This document shows positions 18,031-27,567 of a DNA stretch of 64,000 bases, in pieces (position 1 is the first letter of the stretch; the number at the start of each line of letters is the position of its first letter). The position numbers were made by a program, and so were the translations under genes. Below the pieces are notes generated by a model. The model was not told the DNA's origin, did no database searches, and saw nothing but the letters and a program-made list of their open reading frames with translations. The DNA is from JANWZL01 sp041640815 (GTDB lineage Bacteria; Pseudomonadota; Gammaproteobacteria; Burkholderiales; Thiobacillaceae). Location: contig JBEPZO010000006.1 in NCBI GenBank assembly GCA_041640815.1, forward strand, positions 3,007-67,006, written 5' to 3'.

Positions 18031-18678
18031 ATGCACATCCCCGACGGCTTCCTCTCCCCCCAGACCTATCTGCCCGCCTATGCCCTGTGCGCCGGGCTGT
18101 GGTGGGTGGGCATCCGGCGGGTGAGGCGGGCGCTCGATGCCGACACCCTGCCTTATCTGGCCGTGCTCACGGCGCTCGCCTTCGCACTCATGATGCTGGC
18201 ACTGCCCCTGCCGGGTGGCACCACCGTGCATGCGGCCGGCATCGGCCTGCTGGCAGTGAACTTCGGCATCTGGCTCGCCTTCCTGGCGGTGTCCCTGGTG
18301 CTGGCCATGCAGGCCCTGTTGTTTGGCGACGGCGGCGTCACCGCCCTGGCGGTGAACGCCCTGGCCATGGGCCTCGTGGGCAGCGCCGGCGCCAGGCTGG
18401 CATGGCGGCTCCTATCACCGCTACATCAGCCGACCGCCCTGTTCGCCGCCGGCTGGCTGTCGGTGGTGCTGCCGGCCCTGCTGGTGGCCGTGGCGCTGGG
18501 CATACAACCCTCGATCGCCCACGACAGCACAGGCAAACCCCTGTTCTTTCCCTTCGACCTCAGCATCACCCTGCCCGCCGTCCTCTTGCCCCACCTCCTG
18601 GTGGGGGTGGGCGAGGGGGTGCTCACCTGGCTCGGCACGGTGTATCTGCAGCGGCTCAAGGCCCGTCACGCCGGATGA
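18031..18678 (+). CDS. cbiM: Nickel/cobalt ECF transporter substrate-binding membrane component (CbiM/NikM)
   Basis: This is the S-component of a group I energy-coupling-factor transporter. The protein starts MHIPDGFL, the N-terminus that in CbiM/NikM folds into the membrane and coordinates the metal through the amino group, His2 and nearby groups. Six to seven hydrophobic helices follow over 215 residues, with the conserved H in LLPHLLVGVGEG. The adjacent nikR argues for nickel rather than cobalt. The stop overlaps the cbiQ start (ATGA), showing translational coupling. Confidence 0.9.
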   Translation: MHIPDGFLSPQTYLPAYALCAGLWWVGIRRVRRALDADTLPYLAVLTALAFALMMLALPLPGGTTVHAAGIGLLAVNFGIWLAFLAVSLVLAMQALLFGDGGVTALAVNALAMGLVGSAGARLAWRLLSPLHQPTALFAAGWLSVVLPALLVAVALGIQPSIAHDSTGKPLFFPFDLSITLPAVLLPHLLVGVGEGVLTWLGTVYLQRLKARHAG

Positions 18679-19229
18679 AAGCGGCACATGGGCAGCTCAT
18701 CGGCTACGGCACGGCTGTCGTTACCTTCACGCTCGTGCACGATCCGCTGTGGCTCGCCCTGGGCCTGGCTGGCGTGCTGCTCCTCGCCGGCCGTGAGGCC
18801 CCTGCCCTGCTGCGCCGGACGCTCAGGGTCATCCTGCTGTTCAACCTGGCGGTGGGCATCGGTTATGCCCTCGTCGCCCATCTCCAGGATTTCTCCCCTT
18901 GGGAGCCCCTGCTGCGCCTCAACCTGCGCGTGCTCGCCATCACCCTGCTCACCTTCCTGTTCATCAGCCGGGTCAACCTGTTCCGGGCCCTGGACTTTTC
19001 CCCTCGCCTCACCTGGCTGCTGGCACTGGCCTATAGTCAGGCCACGATCCTGCAGCGCAGCCACGCCGATTTCCGCCTCGCCCTGGTGAGCCGTTGCCCG
19101 CGACGACCGAGCCTCAAGCAACGCTACCGGGCCAGCGCTGCCGCCGCCGCCTGGTTCATGGACAAGGCGTTGGCCACCGCGCGCGAGACGGCGCAGGCGC
19201 TGCGGGCAAGGGGGTTCTTCGGTGATTGA
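18675..19229 (+). CDS. cbiQ: ECF transporter transmembrane T component (CbiQ/NikQ)
   Basis: The 184-residue membrane protein has about four hydrophobic segments. Its C-terminal cytoplasmic part RSHADFRLALVSRCPRRP, then ...AQALRARGF, is the coupling helix region of CbiQ proteins; the final ALRARG is a typical Ala-Arg-Gly coupling motif. It links CbiM to the CbiO ATPase. The protein is shorter than typical CbiQ (about 225-250), mainly at the N-terminus. It overlaps both neighbours (4 bp and 8 bp). Confidence 0.85.
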   Translation: MKAAHGQLIGYGTAVVTFTLVHDPLWLALGLAGVLLLAGREAPALLRRTLRVILLFNLAVGIGYALVAHLQDFSPWEPLLRLNLRVLAITLLTFLFISRVNLFRALDFSPRLTWLLALAYSQATILQRSHADFRLALVSRCPRRPSLKQRYRASAAAAAWFMDKALATARETAQALRARGFFGD

Positions 19230-19992
19230 ACTCATTGGCATCCACCACCGTTACCACGGCGCCCCTGCCCTGGTGGACATCCACTTCCGCATCGAGGCGG
19301 GGGAGAAGGTGGTGCTCCTCGGGGCCAATGGCACGGGCAAATCCACCCTGCTCAAGATCCTGGACGGGCTGATCCATCCCGAACAAGGCAGCTACCGTTA
19401 CAAGGGCGAGCCGATCGACCCCCGCCGGCTCAAGGACCCGGCCCGCAACCGCCGTTTCCGCGCCGAGGTGGCGCTTCTGTTTCAGAATCCCGATGCCATG
19501 CTGTTCAACCCCACCGTGTACGACGAGATCGCCTTCGGGCCGCGCCAGCTCGGCTTACCCGAGGTCGACGCACGGGTGCGGCACTGGGCCGCGGTGATGG
19601 GGTTGACGCCCCACCTTAAGCGCCTGCCGTTCAGCCTCTCGGGTGGCGAGAAGCAGAAGCTCGCCCTCGCCGCCCTGTTGGCCAGCGAACCGCAACTGCT
19701 GCTGCTGGACGAGCCCGCCGCCGCCCTGGACCCGCGCAGCACCGGCTGGCTGGTGGACTTCTTGGCTGAGCTGCCCTGCACCGTCATCACCACCACCCAC
19801 AACCTCAGCCTCGCCCCCGAGCTCGGCAGCCGCGCCCTCGTGCTGGGCGAGGATCACCGCCTGATCCACGACGGCCCCATCGAGCCCATCCTGGCCGACC
19901 AGGCGAAGCTCATCGCCGCCAACCTGGTGCACAGCCACCGGCACCGCCACGGGGCTCTGGAACACCGGCATTACCATCCACACGACTGGTAG
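19222..19992 (+). CDS. cbiO: ECF transporter ATPase (CbiO/NikO)
   Basis: This ABC ATPase powers the nickel transporter. The 256-residue chain has Walker A GANGTGKST (residues 34-42), Q-loop LLFQNPDAMLF, signature LSGGEKQKLALA, Walker B LLLLDEPAAALD and the H-loop histidine in TTTHNLSLA. The last 25 residues are His-rich (HSHRHRHGALEHRHYHPH) and may bind nickel. The start is a GTG at 19222 that overlaps the end of cbiQ. It is the last gene of the operon; no clear terminator was seen. Confidence 0.92.
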   Translation: MIELIGIHHRYHGAPALVDIHFRIEAGEKVVLLGANGTGKSTLLKILDGLIHPEQGSYRYKGEPIDPRRLKDPARNRRFRAEVALLFQNPDAMLFNPTVYDEIAFGPRQLGLPEVDARVRHWAAVMGLTPHLKRLPFSLSGGEKQKLALAALLASEPQLLLLDEPAAALDPRSTGWLVDFLAELPCTVITTTHNLSLAPELGSRALVLGEDHRLIHDGPIEPILADQAKLIAANLVHSHRHRHGALEHRHYHPHDW

Positions 19993-20187
19993 TAGCCCCA
20001 GAACCAGAGGATTGCCATCGCTGGGGTGTCGCCAGGTTAAGGCTGCCGGCTTGAAGTCTCGCCCATCACCCCCAGAACATGGCTTTAAGTTTGGATCGAT
20101 CCGCCGATCGGACAGGTCCAAGGGCGCATTCTGCGGCCTGCCTGTTGGCATATATTGCACACATTCCAAACCGGGATACGGCCAGCC

Positions 20188-22560
20188 ATGTCCACCGCAA
20201 CCCGCCGCACGCTCGAGTTACCCATCGCCGGCATGACCTGCGCCGCCTGCTCGACCAGGCTGGAGCGCAACCTCAACCGTCTCGAAGGGGTGACGGCCAG
20301 CGTCAACCTGGCCTCAGAAAAGGCCTGGGTGGAGTACGACCCGGCCTGCACCGACGCCGCCGCCATCCTCGCCCAGGTGGAGAAGACCGGTTTCACGGTG
20401 CCGGCGCAGACCCTGGACCTGGCCATCTCGGGCATGACCTGCGCCGCCTGTGCCGCCCGCATCGAGCGGGCCCTCAACGCCCTGCCCAGGGTCGAGGCGC
20501 GGGTCAACCTGGCCAGCGAGCGGGCGCGCGTCCGCTACACGCCGGGGCTCGTCGAGCCGGAGACGATCCTCACCGCCGTACGCCGCGCCGGCTATGAGGC
20601 CCACCCCATCACCGCGGCCACCCGCGCCGAGGAGCAGGCGCGCCGGGCGGCGGAATACCGGCGGGAGGTGCGGGTCTTCGTCGTGGCTGCCCTGCTCACC
20701 CTGCCCCTGCTCATGCAGATGTTGCCCATGCTCGCCGGCGGCCCGCATGCCGCGTGGCTACCCGGCTGGCTGCAAGGGCTGCTCGCCACGCCGGTACAGT
20801 TCTGGGTCGGCCGGCGCTTTTATGTCGGTGCCTGGCACGCCCTGCGCGGCGGTGGCGCCAACATGGACGTGCTGGTGGCGCTCGGCACCAGCGCCGCCTA
20901 TTTCTACAGCCTAGCGGTGTTGTTCTTCGACCCAGCTGGCCACCTCTACTTCGAGGCCAGTGCCGCCGTGATCACCCTCGTGCGCCTGGGCAAGCTGCTG
21001 GAGGTGCGCGCCAAGTCGCGTACCTCGTCGGCCATCGAGCAACTCATGGCCCTGGCCCCCGCCACCGCCCGCGTCGAGCGCGGGGGCGAAGTGGTGGAGG
21101 TCGACGCCGCTTCCCTCAAACCCGGCGACATCGTCGTGGTGCGTGCCGGCGAGCGCATCCCGGTGGATGGTGTGGTGACGGCAGGGAGCTCGAGCGTCGA
21201 TGAGGCGATGCTCACCGGCGAGAGCCTGCCGGTGGCCAAAGCGCCTGGACAAGCGGTGTATGCCGGCACGCAGAATCTGGACGGCCTGCTCAAGCTGCGT
21301 GCCGAGGGGGTGGGGGCGCATACCCAGCTCATGGAGATCGTGCGCCTGACCGAGGCGGCGCAAGGCTCCAAGGCCCCCATCCAAAAGCTGGCCGATCGCA
21401 TCTCCGGCGTCTTCGTGCCAGCGGTGGTCCTCCTGGCGCTCGCCACCTATGGCATGTGGTGGTGGTGGACGGATGAGCCGACCGCGGGCCTCATACCCGC
21501 CGTGGCCGTGCTGGTCATCGCCTGCCCGTGCGCCTTGGGACTGGCCACGCCGACGGCGGTGATGGTGGGGCTCGGCCGCGGCGCCCAGCTCGGCATCCTC
21601 ATCCGCAGCGCCGAGGCCCTGGAGCGCGCGGAAAAACTCTCCATCCTGGCGGTGGACAAGACCGGCACCCTGACCGAGGGCCGCCCTGTCCTCCAGGGCA
21701 TTCAGCCGGTGGCCGCCATTGATGAAGCGGAGGCCCTGCGGCTTGCCGCCGCCTTGGAACAGGGCGTGCATCACCCCCTCGCCGACGCCCTGGTCGGCGC
21801 TGCCCGCGCGCGCGGCCTGACCCTACCGGTCGTGCAGGCGTTCGAGAACGTCCCTGGAAGAGGGGTAAGTGGCCAGGTAGAGGGGCGGGCGCTGCGCCTG
21901 GGGGCGGCCGCTTGGCTACGTGAGCTGGGTGTCCGGTTGCCGCCGTCCATGCCTGCCGATAGCGGCGCCAGGACCATCGTCGCGTTGGCCGAGGGCGAGC
22001 AGCTACTCGCTTGGCTGACCCTCGCCGACCCGCTGCGCCCGACGACGGCGGCGGCGATACGCCGCCTGCAGGCTATGGGCGTGCGGCCCGTCATGCTGAC
22101 GGGAGACAACCCCGAGACCGCCGCCAGCATCGCCGAACAGGCAGGCATCAGCGACTACCGTGCCGGCGTGCTCCCTCAGCACAAGGCCGCGGTCGTGGCC
22201 CAACTTAAGGCCCAGGGCGAAGTGGTGGGCATGGCCGGCGACGGCATCAACGATGCCCCCGCATTGGCGGCGGCCGACGTCAGCTTTGCCATGAGCGCCG
22301 GTGCCGACATCGCCCTCGAGGCGGCCGACATCACCCTCATGCGCAACGACCTCATCGGCGTGGCCGAGGCGGTGGCGCTGGCCAGAGCGGTCATGCGCAA
22401 GATCCGCCAGAACCTGTTCTTTGCCTTTTTCTACAACGTGTTGGCGCTGCCACTCGCTGCCCTGGGCCATTTAAACCCAGTCATCGCCGGCGTGGCCATG
22501 GCCCTCTCCTCAGTTTCGGTGGTAGCTAATGCCCTCCTGCTTAAAAACTGGCGCCCTTAA
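20188..22560 (+). CDS. copA: Copper-translocating P1B-type ATPase
   Basis: CopA exports Cu(I) from the cytoplasm. The 790-residue protein has two N-terminal heavy-metal domains, each with GMTCAAC (residues 15-21 and about 82-88). Eight hydrophobic helices follow, with the actuator motif TGES, the transport site CPC in ACPCALG (about residue 446), the phosphorylation site DKTGT (Asp490), the HP motif in GVHHPLADAL and the hinge GDGIND (about 684). The CPC and two HMA domains indicate copper or silver specificity. I chose ATG 20188 rather than an upstream TTG. It is a single gene; no CueR-type regulator is nearby. Confidence 0.95.
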   Translation: MSTATRRTLELPIAGMTCAACSTRLERNLNRLEGVTASVNLASEKAWVEYDPACTDAAAILAQVEKTGFTVPAQTLDLAISGMTCAACAARIERALNALPRVEARVNLASERARVRYTPGLVEPETILTAVRRAGYEAHPITAATRAEEQARRAAEYRREVRVFVVAALLTLPLLMQMLPMLAGGPHAAWLPGWLQGLLATPVQFWVGRRFYVGAWHALRGGGANMDVLVALGTSAAYFYSLAVLFFDPAGHLYFEASAAVITLVRLGKLLEVRAKSRTSSAIEQLMALAPATARVERGGEVVEVDAASLKPGDIVVVRAGERIPVDGVVTAGSSSVDEAMLTGESLPVAKAPGQAVYAGTQNLDGLLKLRAEGVGAHTQLMEIVRLTEAAQGSKAPIQKLADRISGVFVPAVVLLALATYGMWWWWTDEPTAGLIPAVAVLVIACPCALGLATPTAVMVGLGRGAQLGILIRSAEALERAEKLSILAVDKTGTLTEGRPVLQGIQPVAAIDEAEALRLAAALEQGVHHPLADALVGAARARGLTLPVVQAFENVPGRGVSGQVEGRALRLGAAAWLRELGVRLPPSMPADSGARTIVALAEGEQLLAWLTLADPLRPTTAAAIRRLQAMGVRPVMLTGDNPETAASIAEQAGISDYRAGVLPQHKAAVVAQLKAQGEVVGMAGDGINDAPALAAADVSFAMSAGADIALEAADITLMRNDLIGVAEAVALARAVMRKIRQNLFFAFFYNVLALPLAALGHLNPVIAGVAMALSSVSVVANALLLKNWRP

Positions 22561-22875
22561 GTATGTGGCCAACGGAAGCAGCCCCACTCTGTTCGTTATG
22601 TTGCCTCTCAGTGCAACCCCAAATACCCCCCGTGACGTATGGACAAGTTCACCTTGTATGGGCTCAAGCTGCCGTAAAACGCTGGTTCGCCTCACCCTAA
22701 TCATTACCCCGTGATGATGCTTGCCTCGGCGTTGCTGACGGCCTGGCGATCGAGCTGCCGTCGCTTCCCGTCAATCCTCCTCGTAACCGCAAGTGGCCAT
22801 GTTGACACGATGTTCTAACAAACTGTTTTGCCATATGCTTACGAACAATGCCAACCAAACAGAAAGCCACACATC
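22561..22875 (+). other. Intergenic region before the OmpA lipoprotein
   Basis: About 315 bp with no gene visible. TTGACA at 22802-22807 would suit a -35 box, but no good -10 box lies at the normal spacing, so the promoter is unproven. No terminator hairpin was found after copA. Confidence 0.4.
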
Positions 22876-24387
22876 ATGCGCGCCCATAGCCTGCCCAAGT
22901 CACGCCTTACCCTGCTTGCAGCCATTATTCCTCTAGCGCTTGCTGGCTGCGCCACCAAGGACTTCGTGCGGCAAGAGGTCGGAGGTGTCAACAAGCGCAT
23001 CGACGAGCTCTCTGCCCTGCTGTCGGCCGCCAACCAGCGCATCGACGACAACCGCGGCCGTATCGGCGCCGTGGAAACACGATTGCGCAATGCCGAGCAA
23101 GCCGCCTCGAGCCTGAGCCAGCGCATCGAGCAAACCCAGATGGCCCTGTCCGACGCTGACAAGCGTATCGAGCAGGTTTCTAGCCGCCTCAAAACCGCCG
23201 AGCAGCGCATCGACGCCAACAGCGCCGAGATCGCCCGGGCGCACACCCGGCTGGACGGGCTGGTCGCGCGCCTCGATACCACGGATGGGCGCCTGGAAGG
23301 GGTGGTCGCAAGCGTCAGCGAGGCCGAACGCGGCATCGAGACAGTCAAACGCACGCTAGAAGAAATACCCCGCCCCGCCGCGGCGACCTCGGCCCAAGCC
23401 CCCGCACCCGTGGTCGAGCCGCCGGCCACGCCAACAGCGCCCACCTTACCGGCAGTGGGTGATGCCCACCGGCGCTTGGATGAAATCGCCAACCAAATCG
23501 CCGCTGCCAGCGAGCGCATCCAGGCCAACTCAGCGGCGTTGACTGCCGCCTCGGAGCGTCTAGCGCGTGTCGAGACCAGCCTTGAAGAGACACGGGCGCG
23601 CTTAGCGCGCGGCGAGGCAGAGCTCTCCGCCACCCAACGCCGCCTCACCGAGACCCAGCAGCAACTCACCGCTGCCGAGCAGCGCATCGAAACCAACAGC
23701 CAATCCATCGCCGGCATCAATCAGCGCCTGGACACGATACAAGACGGCCTCGACAAGGCCGCCAGCCGCATCGCCGGCCACGAAGCGGCCCTGAAGACCA
23801 CCGGCGCGCACTTGGAAAAGGTGCAAGGCGACCTCGATGCTCAGGGCACGCGCTTGACGCAGAACGAACAACGCATCACCGCGGCTCACGACCGGCTCGA
23901 CCAGGCCCATGCTGCCCTGCAGCGGCATGAAGAGCGTCTGGCCAAGAACGAAGCCGAGGCGGCGCAGATCTCCGCCACCGCCCGCGAAGCGCTCGAACGC
24001 GCCATCGCCGCAGGCAAGCTGGCCGAAGGCAAATTGGTCTATGAGACGGTCCTCACCGAGGTCTTCCTCGGCTACCGCCCTTACCGCACGCGGCTATCGG
24101 ATGAAGCCAAACAGACGCTCAAACGGCTCGCAGACAAGTTACTCGCCGAAAACCAAAACATCTACATCGAAATCCAAGGCTACACCGACACCTCGGGCTC
24201 ACCCGCAGGCAACCTCAAGCTAGGCCGCCAGCGCGCCGAAGCCGTGCGCGATTACCTCTATCAGTCCGGCGTACCGCTGCACCGCATGAGCGTGTTCTCC
24301 TACGGCAGCGCCAACCCCATCGCCGACAACAACACAAGAGAGGGCCGCAGCAAAAACCGCCGGGTCGTGATTGTGGTGTTGAAATAA
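22876..24387 (+). CDS. Coiled-coil lipoprotein with C-terminal OmpA domain
   Basis: The 503-residue protein has a lipoprotein signal ending LAGC (Cys near residue 27). A long region (about 30-390) of repeating heptad-like helices follows, with recurring patterns such as AEQRIDANS, AEQRIETNSQ and NEQRITAAHD, interrupted by a Pro/Ala-rich linker (about 170-200). The C-terminal OmpA/peptidoglycan-binding domain covers about 400-503, with IEIQGYTDTSGS, NLKLGRQRAEAV and NRRVVIVV. It probably tethers the outer membrane to peptidoglycan across an unusually long coiled coil. The ATG at 22876 starts the signal peptide. Confidence 0.85.
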   Translation: MRAHSLPKSRLTLLAAIIPLALAGCATKDFVRQEVGGVNKRIDELSALLSAANQRIDDNRGRIGAVETRLRNAEQAASSLSQRIEQTQMALSDADKRIEQVSSRLKTAEQRIDANSAEIARAHTRLDGLVARLDTTDGRLEGVVASVSEAERGIETVKRTLEEIPRPAAATSAQAPAPVVEPPATPTAPTLPAVGDAHRRLDEIANQIAAASERIQANSAALTAASERLARVETSLEETRARLARGEAELSATQRRLTETQQQLTAAEQRIETNSQSIAGINQRLDTIQDGLDKAASRIAGHEAALKTTGAHLEKVQGDLDAQGTRLTQNEQRITAAHDRLDQAHAALQRHEERLAKNEAEAAQISATAREALERAIAAGKLAEGKLVYETVLTEVFLGYRPYRTRLSDEAKQTLKRLADKLLAENQNIYIEIQGYTDTSGSPAGNLKLGRQRAEAVRDYLYQSGVPLHRMSVFSYGSANPIADNNTREGRSKNRRVVIVVLK

Positions 24388-24427
24388 ACGCCCCTACCTC
24401 TGCCCGAAGAAAGAAGTAACCATAATC

Positions 24428-24483
24428 AAACGCGGCTGTTAGGCCAATGCGTATAGATTTGGCCAAACCGGCCGCGTTTTCTT
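24428..24483 (+). terminator. Terminator after the OmpA lipoprotein gene
   Basis: AAACGCGGC at 24428-24436 pairs with GCCGCGTTT at 24471-24479, and TTGGCC pairs with GGCCAA inside the loop. The right arm runs into TTTTCTTT. It can work on either strand only weakly; the T-rich side suits the plus strand. Confidence 0.7.
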
Positions 24484-24782
24484 TGCCTTTAAAGGCCGAC
24501 CGCAGCCGCTACCCTCGCAGCGATGCGCCTGCGCAGCAACTTATACAGCGTTGCCTTTAAGAAGCACTGATCAATTCGTCGTGTCATCGCGTCCTGTAGC
24601 TGATGCTTTGATTTTTTCTACTCCTGGCTGCACAAAAAGCGATGGGACTCGAATCAATCAGCAGTTCCTTTAAATCCCCTCCCGCCTAACAACCCGTTGC
24701 CCCAGGTTAGTCACACTCTGCGCCGGGCCCTTTATCCCGCTCGCGTCTTCCCTCAGCGCTTCACCCAGCATTTGAGCTCAGG
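24484..24782. other. Region between terminator and CRISPR trailer
   Basis: About 300 bp with no gene or RNA that I can identify. It borders the leader-distal end of the CRISPR array. Confidence 0.5.
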
Positions 24783-24813
24783 CTAGGTTTTAACACCTGT
24801 TAAAAACCCCTAG
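24783..24813 (-). terminator. Hairpin abutting the leader-distal end of the CRISPR array
   Basis: CTAGG at 24783-24787 pairs with CCTAG at 24808-24812, and TTTTAAC pairs with GTTAAAA inside. The structure ends exactly where the degenerate terminal repeat starts. As the array is read from the minus strand this hairpin is at the 3' end of the precursor crRNA and may terminate or stabilise it. Confidence 0.5.
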
Positions 24814-27424
24814 GTCTCAATCTTTTCTTCATCAGGTCTAGGGTTTCAACAAAGCAGAGCCGGTGGATGTTCCTGCCGGGGTCAGTCTTAATCCCTTCTT
24901 CATCAGGTCTAGGGTTTCAACCGGTGATCAAGTCTGGATTGCGATACGGGGACAGAAGTCTTAATCCCTTCTTCATCAGGTCTAGGTTTCAACTAATGTA
25001 TCGACCGGACTAGGCGCGCTGCTCGGTCTTAATCCCTTCTTCATCAGGTCTAGGGTTTCAACACTACTACCGGGGCACCCTCAACTTCAATCAGTAGTCT
25101 TAATCCCTTCTTCATCAGGTCTAGGGTTTCAACATGCTTACAGTGCGGACTAGAGCCAAAACAAGGTCTTAATCCCTTCTTCATCAGGTCTAGGGTTTCA
25201 ACTTGCGGAGATGTCGGGCTTCTGGGTTGATCCGGAGTCTTAATCCCTTCTTCATCAGGTCTAGGGTTTCAACCAAAAATAACGTTCGGCGCTTGCTAGG
25301 TGAACCGTCTTAATCCCTTCTTCATCAGGTCTAGGGTTTCAACACTGCACCCTGCTATTGCTGGGGCCACAGGCCGTGTCTTAATCCCTTCTTCATCAGG
25401 TCTAGGGTTTCAACTAAACCCCGACCGCATGGCGCGGATCGCCCTGTCTTAATCCCTTCTTCATCAGGTCTAGGGTTTCAACGCGGTGCGGCGCGAGCAT
25501 GTGGCGCTGTCGTGTCTTAATCCCTTCTTCATCAGGTCTAGGGTTTCAACACGAATATCGCGACCTCGACGCCAGCAGCCGTGTCTTAATCCCTTCTTCA
25601 TCAGGTCTAGGGTTTCAACCGGAAGCTGCGGTGCACACGGCCGAAGTGCGCGTCTTAATCCCTTCTTCATCAGGTCTAGGGTTTCAACGGAGTACACCCT
25701 GAGCAGGGTTGAAGAAACTCGTCTTAATCCCTTCTTCATCAGGTCTAGGGTTTCAACCCCTCGCTTGCCAGAGGGCACCACCACCTTGCCCGAGTCTTAA
25801 TCCCTTCTTCATCAGGTCTAGGGTTTCAACTGCACTTGTTAAATACGCCAGCGTGCGAGTAGGTGTCTTAATCCCTTCTTCATCAGGTCTAGGGTTTCAA
25901 CCGAATTCTCGCCTAGGATGAAAGCCTCGTGCATGTCTTAATCCCTTCTTCATCAGGTCTAGGGTTTCAACGGGTAACCTTCCCTCTAGGGGTAGCGTTT
26001 TAGTCTTAATCCCTTCTTCATCAGGTCTAGGGTTTCAACGCCAGTGTCGAAGAGCTTCTCCAGGAATATTGTCTTAATCCCTTCTTCATCAGGTCTAGGG
26101 TTTCAACGGCTTCAGGCGCAGGGCCAAGGTCAAGGCCGAGTCTTAATCCCTTCTTCATCAGGTCTAGGGTTTCAACGGCGATGAGCAGGTAATCATCGCC
26201 CTCTCAAGGGTCTTAATCCCTTCTTCATCAGGTCTAGGGTTTCAACGTCGTACCTTGGTTACGACGTAAGCGCTTTTGAGTCTTAATCCCTTCTTCATCA
26301 GGTCTAGGGTTTCAACGCAACAGCCCGTACTTTGTGCGGATTGTTGCGGGTCTTAATCCCTTCTTCATCAGGTCTAGGGTTTCAACGTAGGAGTATAGAG
26401 ACTTTTGTCTTTAATATAGTCTTAATCCCTTCTTCATCAGGTCTAGGGTTTCAACCCGAGGAATACATGAAAATCTACATCTGCAATGGTCTTAATCCCT
26501 TCTTCATCAGGTCTAGGGTTTCAACACGTCTGGTTCGAATATCCGGCGCGCTGTTGCGTCTTAATCCCTTCTTCATCAGGTCTAGGGTTTCAACCCGAGG
26601 AATACATGAAAATCTACATCTGCAATGGTCTTAATCCCTTCTTCATCAGGTCTAGGGTTTCAACATGGAAGGGACAGGATTGCCGGTGTGGTGCGCGTCT
26701 TAATCCCTTCTTCATCAGGTCTAGGGTTTCAACCAAAGCATGGAAAATGTCGCCGGATCGATCAAGTCTTAATCCCTTCTTCATCAGGTCTAGGGTTTCA
26801 ACCTAAGGCGGCGTTTGACCAGCTCAAAGAGAGCGTCTTAATCCCTTCTTCATCAGGTCTAGGGTTTCAACCGAAGCTGTTGCCGGTCTGTTGAAACTCA
26901 AGGTCTTAATCCCTTCTTCATCAGGTCTAGGGTTTCAACACTACTCGATGAATATTATAATCTCCTAAAGCGTCTTAATCCCTTCTTCATCAGGTCTAGG
27001 GTTTCAACGGCTTTTCCTCGAAATGAGGAAGAGACAAAGTTGTCTTAATCCCTTCTTCATCAGGTCTAGGGTTTCAACATGGACTAGAAACCTTTTATTC
27101 CACAAACGAGTCTTAATCCCTTCTTCATCAGGTCTAGGGTTTCAACAGACCGCGAACAAACAAAAATCCGACGCTCGAGTCTTAATCCCTTCTTCATCAG
27201 GTCTAGGGTTTCAACGTAAAAATCATTAGCATCTCCGGACTAATGGAGTCTTAATCCCTTCTTCATCAGGTCTAGGGTTTCAACGATTTTAACATTGATT
27301 TTGTAGCGTTAGGAACAGTCTTAATCCCTTCTTCATCAGGTCTAGGGTTTCAACGAAATGAGGTCGAGAAGATTCGCGATGGCAGCCGTCTTAATCCCTT
27401 CTTCATCAGGTCTAGGGTTTCAAC
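24814..27424 (-). CRISPR. CRISPR array, 38 repeats of 37 bp, 37 spacers
   Basis: Repeats start GTCTTAATCC and end GGGTTTCAAC on the plus strand. On the minus strand they start GTTGAAACCC and end GGGATTAAGAC, which resembles the ATTGAAAC-type 5' handle of type III systems. Repeat starts run 24814, 24885, 24958, 25026 ... 27318, 27388 with spacers of about 31-36 bp. The repeat at 24814 carries three changes (C5, T10, T11) and the one at 24958 lacks one G. Degeneracy at the low end, cas2' and an AT-rich leader at the high end, and the handle all indicate minus-strand transcription with new spacers added near 27424. The spacer at 26456-26488 is repeated at 26595-26627. Confidence 0.98.
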
Positions 27425-27567
27425 TGCTCGCGTCTAATTTTTCAATAAAATCAATATGTTGCAGATACCCTTGACAATTTTTGAAGCGCCCGAAAAGTTT
27501 CCTTCCAAGCATGATGAATTCTAGTCCATGGCGGCGGCATTGGGGAGCCCTCGCGCCCCGTAGGGAG
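27425..27567 (-). promoter_or_regulatory. CRISPR leader
   Basis: 143 bp between the cas2' stop and the first (leader-proximal) repeat. The half next to the array is AT-rich, unlike the GC-rich neighbours, as expected for a leader holding the array promoter and Cas1-Cas2 recognition signals. On the minus strand TTGTCA (rc of 27469-27474) could be a -35 box, but the -10 is unclear. Confidence 0.7.

Noticed and set aside
22802..22838. Consensus promoter before the OmpA lipoprotein
   Set aside because: TTGACA is present but no -10 hexamer lies at 16-18 bp.
24814..27424. Several open frames of 67-106 codons on both strands with repeating NPFFIRSRVST-type peptides
   Set aside because: They are translations of the CRISPR repeats, not proteins.
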